This document shows, piece after piece, positions 14,301 through 14,857 of a stretch of 14,857 nt of DNA. This DNA comes from Candidatus Omnitrophota bacterium. GTDB taxonomy: Bacteria > Omnitrophota > Gorgyraeia > Gygaellales > Profunditerraquicolaceae. Under the pieces are notes generated by a model, which did no database searches, was not told where the DNA came from, and saw nothing but the letters and a program-made list of their open reading frames with translations. Where the stretch lies: positions 1 through 14,857 of the forward strand of contig JAQTRM010000029.1 in NCBI GenBank assembly GCA_028711825.1, given 5' to 3'. Position 1 is the first letter of the stretch. Every line of letters begins with the position of its first letter. The position numbers were made by a program, and so were the translations under genes.

Positions 14301-14857
14301 TCAGGTATGGAGTTTCCCTGGATCTCCAGGTAAAAATTCCCTTTTCCCAGGATATTTTGAAAAGTATCGGCGGTTTTCAGGGCGTCGTTAAAACGTTTTT
14401 GCATTATGAGGCAGGGTATTTCACCTTTGAGGCAGGCCGAAGACCCGATCAGTCCTGCGGCGTGCCGTGTCAGGACTTCTTTATCGATCCTCGGCCGGTA
14501 GTAAAAGCCTTCCAGGTAACTGATAGAAACCAGCTTCATTAAATTGTGGTAACCCTCTTCGTCCCGCGCCAGGAGGATAAGATGGTTTGCGGCGTCTTCG
14601 ATCCCGGAACTGCTTTTTTTCTCCAGGCGGCTTTGGGGGGCGATATAAAATTCGCAGCCGATAATGGGTTTGATGCCGGCTTTTTGGGCTTCAATGTAGA
14701 ATTCAATCGCTCCGAACATGTTGCCGTGGTCGGTGATTGCCAGGGAGTCCATTTTGAAGGATTTCGCGATTGCCAGGATTTCCGGTATGCGGCAGGCTCC
14801 GTCCAGCAGGCTGTATTGGGTGTGCAGGTGAAGATGGATGAATTCGGAATGAGGCAT
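11390..14857 (-). CDS. dnaE: DNA polymerase III alpha subunit (DnaE), with intact PHP domain
   Basis: Catalytic subunit of the replicative polymerase. It is 1155 residues and looks complete: the ATG is the last three bases of the window, so its promoter is not visible. Domains: PHP (1-280); palm/fingers with PVGPGRGSAAGSLVSYLLG (357-375), catalytic D401 and D403 in PDIDIDF and D554 in KVDFLGL; the active-site block GYGFNKSHSTAYA (743-755); tandem helix-hairpin-helix (about 820-880); beta-clamp binding motif QLSFF (909-913); and an OB fold (about 983-1065) with a short C-terminal domain. The PHP domain keeps the full set of metal ligands (H10, H12, D19, H44, E69, H92, C142, D210, H212), which E. 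coli DnaE has partly lost, so built-in 3'-5' proofreading is possible. The conserved start MPHSEFIHLHLHTQYS supports the chosen ATG. Confidence 0.97.
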   Translation of the reverse strand: MPHSEFIHLHLHTQYSLLDGACRIPEILAIAKSFKMDSLAITDHGNMFGAIEFYIEAQKAGIKPIIGCEFYIAPQSRLEKKSSSGIEDAANHLILLARDEEGYHNLMKLVSISYLEGFYYRPRIDKEVLTRHAAGLIGSSACLKGEIPCLIMQKRFNDALKTADTFQNILGKGNFYLEIQGNSIPEQKIVNEGLVKISRQLEIPLVATNDVHYPTKDRAAAHEALLCIQTQSTLDDPKHMRFQTEEFYFTSPEEMKKMFSEYPEAIKNTLEIAARCNLELNFKQLHLPRYSPPGGKDKEEFLLELCKKGAREKNLEQTPELTKRLEDELKVIKHMGFVSYFLIVWDFISYAKSQKIPVGPGRGSAAGSLVSYLLGITDLNPTKYGLIFERFLNPERMGMPDIDIDFCYERRQEVIDYVTKKYGQENVAQIITFGTMQARGVIRDVGRVMSIPYADVDRIAKLVPAELDMTLKKALESEPELNNLYKNDPQITKLINIALSLEGLNRHASVHAAGVIIADKPLDNYTPVFKTGDDQITTGYSMGMLEKIGLLKVDFLGLRTLTVIDETLKLIAQNRKIDIRIEDLPLDDRKTYELLASSHTIGIFQVESSGMRDLLKKLIPERFEDLIALLALYRPGPIGSGMLDDFMKRKHGLTPIKYEHPRLEPILKETYGIMVYQEQIMQVASTLAGFSLAQADILRKAMGKKIPEVMEKERKNFINGCIKNGIKESTAAKIFDLIEYFSGYGFNKSHSTAYALISYRTAYLKANYPVEFMTALLTSERDNTDKIVEYVNESLRMGIKINPPDVNESDALFKVEDESTIRFGLLAVKNVGRGAAESIAQQREKGKFASLEDLCQRIDLRLANRKVLESLIKCGALDTFGTGRARMFASLDLILEGAQKIQKEKSSGQLSFFDQVSENNGFGKTVKTLVDCKEWPEPQLLAFEKDMLGFYVSGHPLARYSGQLERFASCSTSGLREHKDQDIVKIVGLIVKIKYTVTRAKQEKMAILKLEDLEGSVEVLVFPRAFAKVSSYIQANTIVQIRGVLDLKEDTPKVIAEDIFPFEQIYKMITAININLGGVKENVFESLKTLLGEHRGNVPVYLRLEAGRSGQQNSKPQGRSRVQLIVGEGLYVQPDEQLIRDLDELLGQDRLSLVI

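Overview
This window is a compact bacterial chromosomal segment with all thirteen recognisable genes on the minus strand. Most of the gene families are conserved housekeeping ones. Roughly half of the bases are G or C, genes overlap or lie a few bases apart, and start sites often have clear Shine-Dalgarno sequences. The taxon is not fixed by the sequence. Gene content, a small lipoprotein with a 'GNRGYIMG' motif after the acylation site, and an intact PHP domain in DnaE make me think of an uncultured bacterium of the Omnitrophota type, but that is a low-to-moderate confidence inference. I see no CRISPR array, tRNA, rRNA, insertion sequence or phage gene.

Layout in the direction of transcription (right to left). 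dnaE (replicative polymerase alpha subunit) fills 14857-11390 and starts exactly at the window edge. A 228-base gap follows, holding a near-consensus sigma70 promoter (TTGACA, 17-base spacer, TATTAT), a leader of about 109 bases with inverted repeats, and a strong ribosome binding site in front of a small HU-family protein (hup). After a 74-base gap with a GC-rich hairpin comes a tightly packed run: hisS, aspS, a LysM lipoprotein, phoH, a PgpH-like membrane HD phosphohydrolase, ybeY, recO, panE, apbE, mgtE and panB. Adjacent genes here overlap by 7, 17 or 11 bases or are separated by 1 to 12 bases, except for 63 bases before panE. panB runs off the left edge and lacks only its last few codons. 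The run looks like one long operon.

How the genes relate. hisS-aspS supply two aminoacyl-tRNAs. phoH, the PgpH-like protein, ybeY and recO form a block common in bacteria (RNA handling, cyclic-di-AMP hydrolysis, rRNA maturation, recombinational repair). panE and panB encode the two ketopantoate steps of pantothenate/CoA synthesis. Between them lie an FMN transferase (apbE) and a Mg2+ channel (mgtE).

I do not see a clearly new defence or metabolic system. The points most worth following are: an AspRS that lacks the bacterial GAD insertion domain and carries residues of the non-discriminating (tRNA-Asp/tRNA-Asn) type; a PgpH-like protein without the usual extracellular domain; a DnaE with a complete set of PHP metal ligands; and the structured leader of the HU gene.
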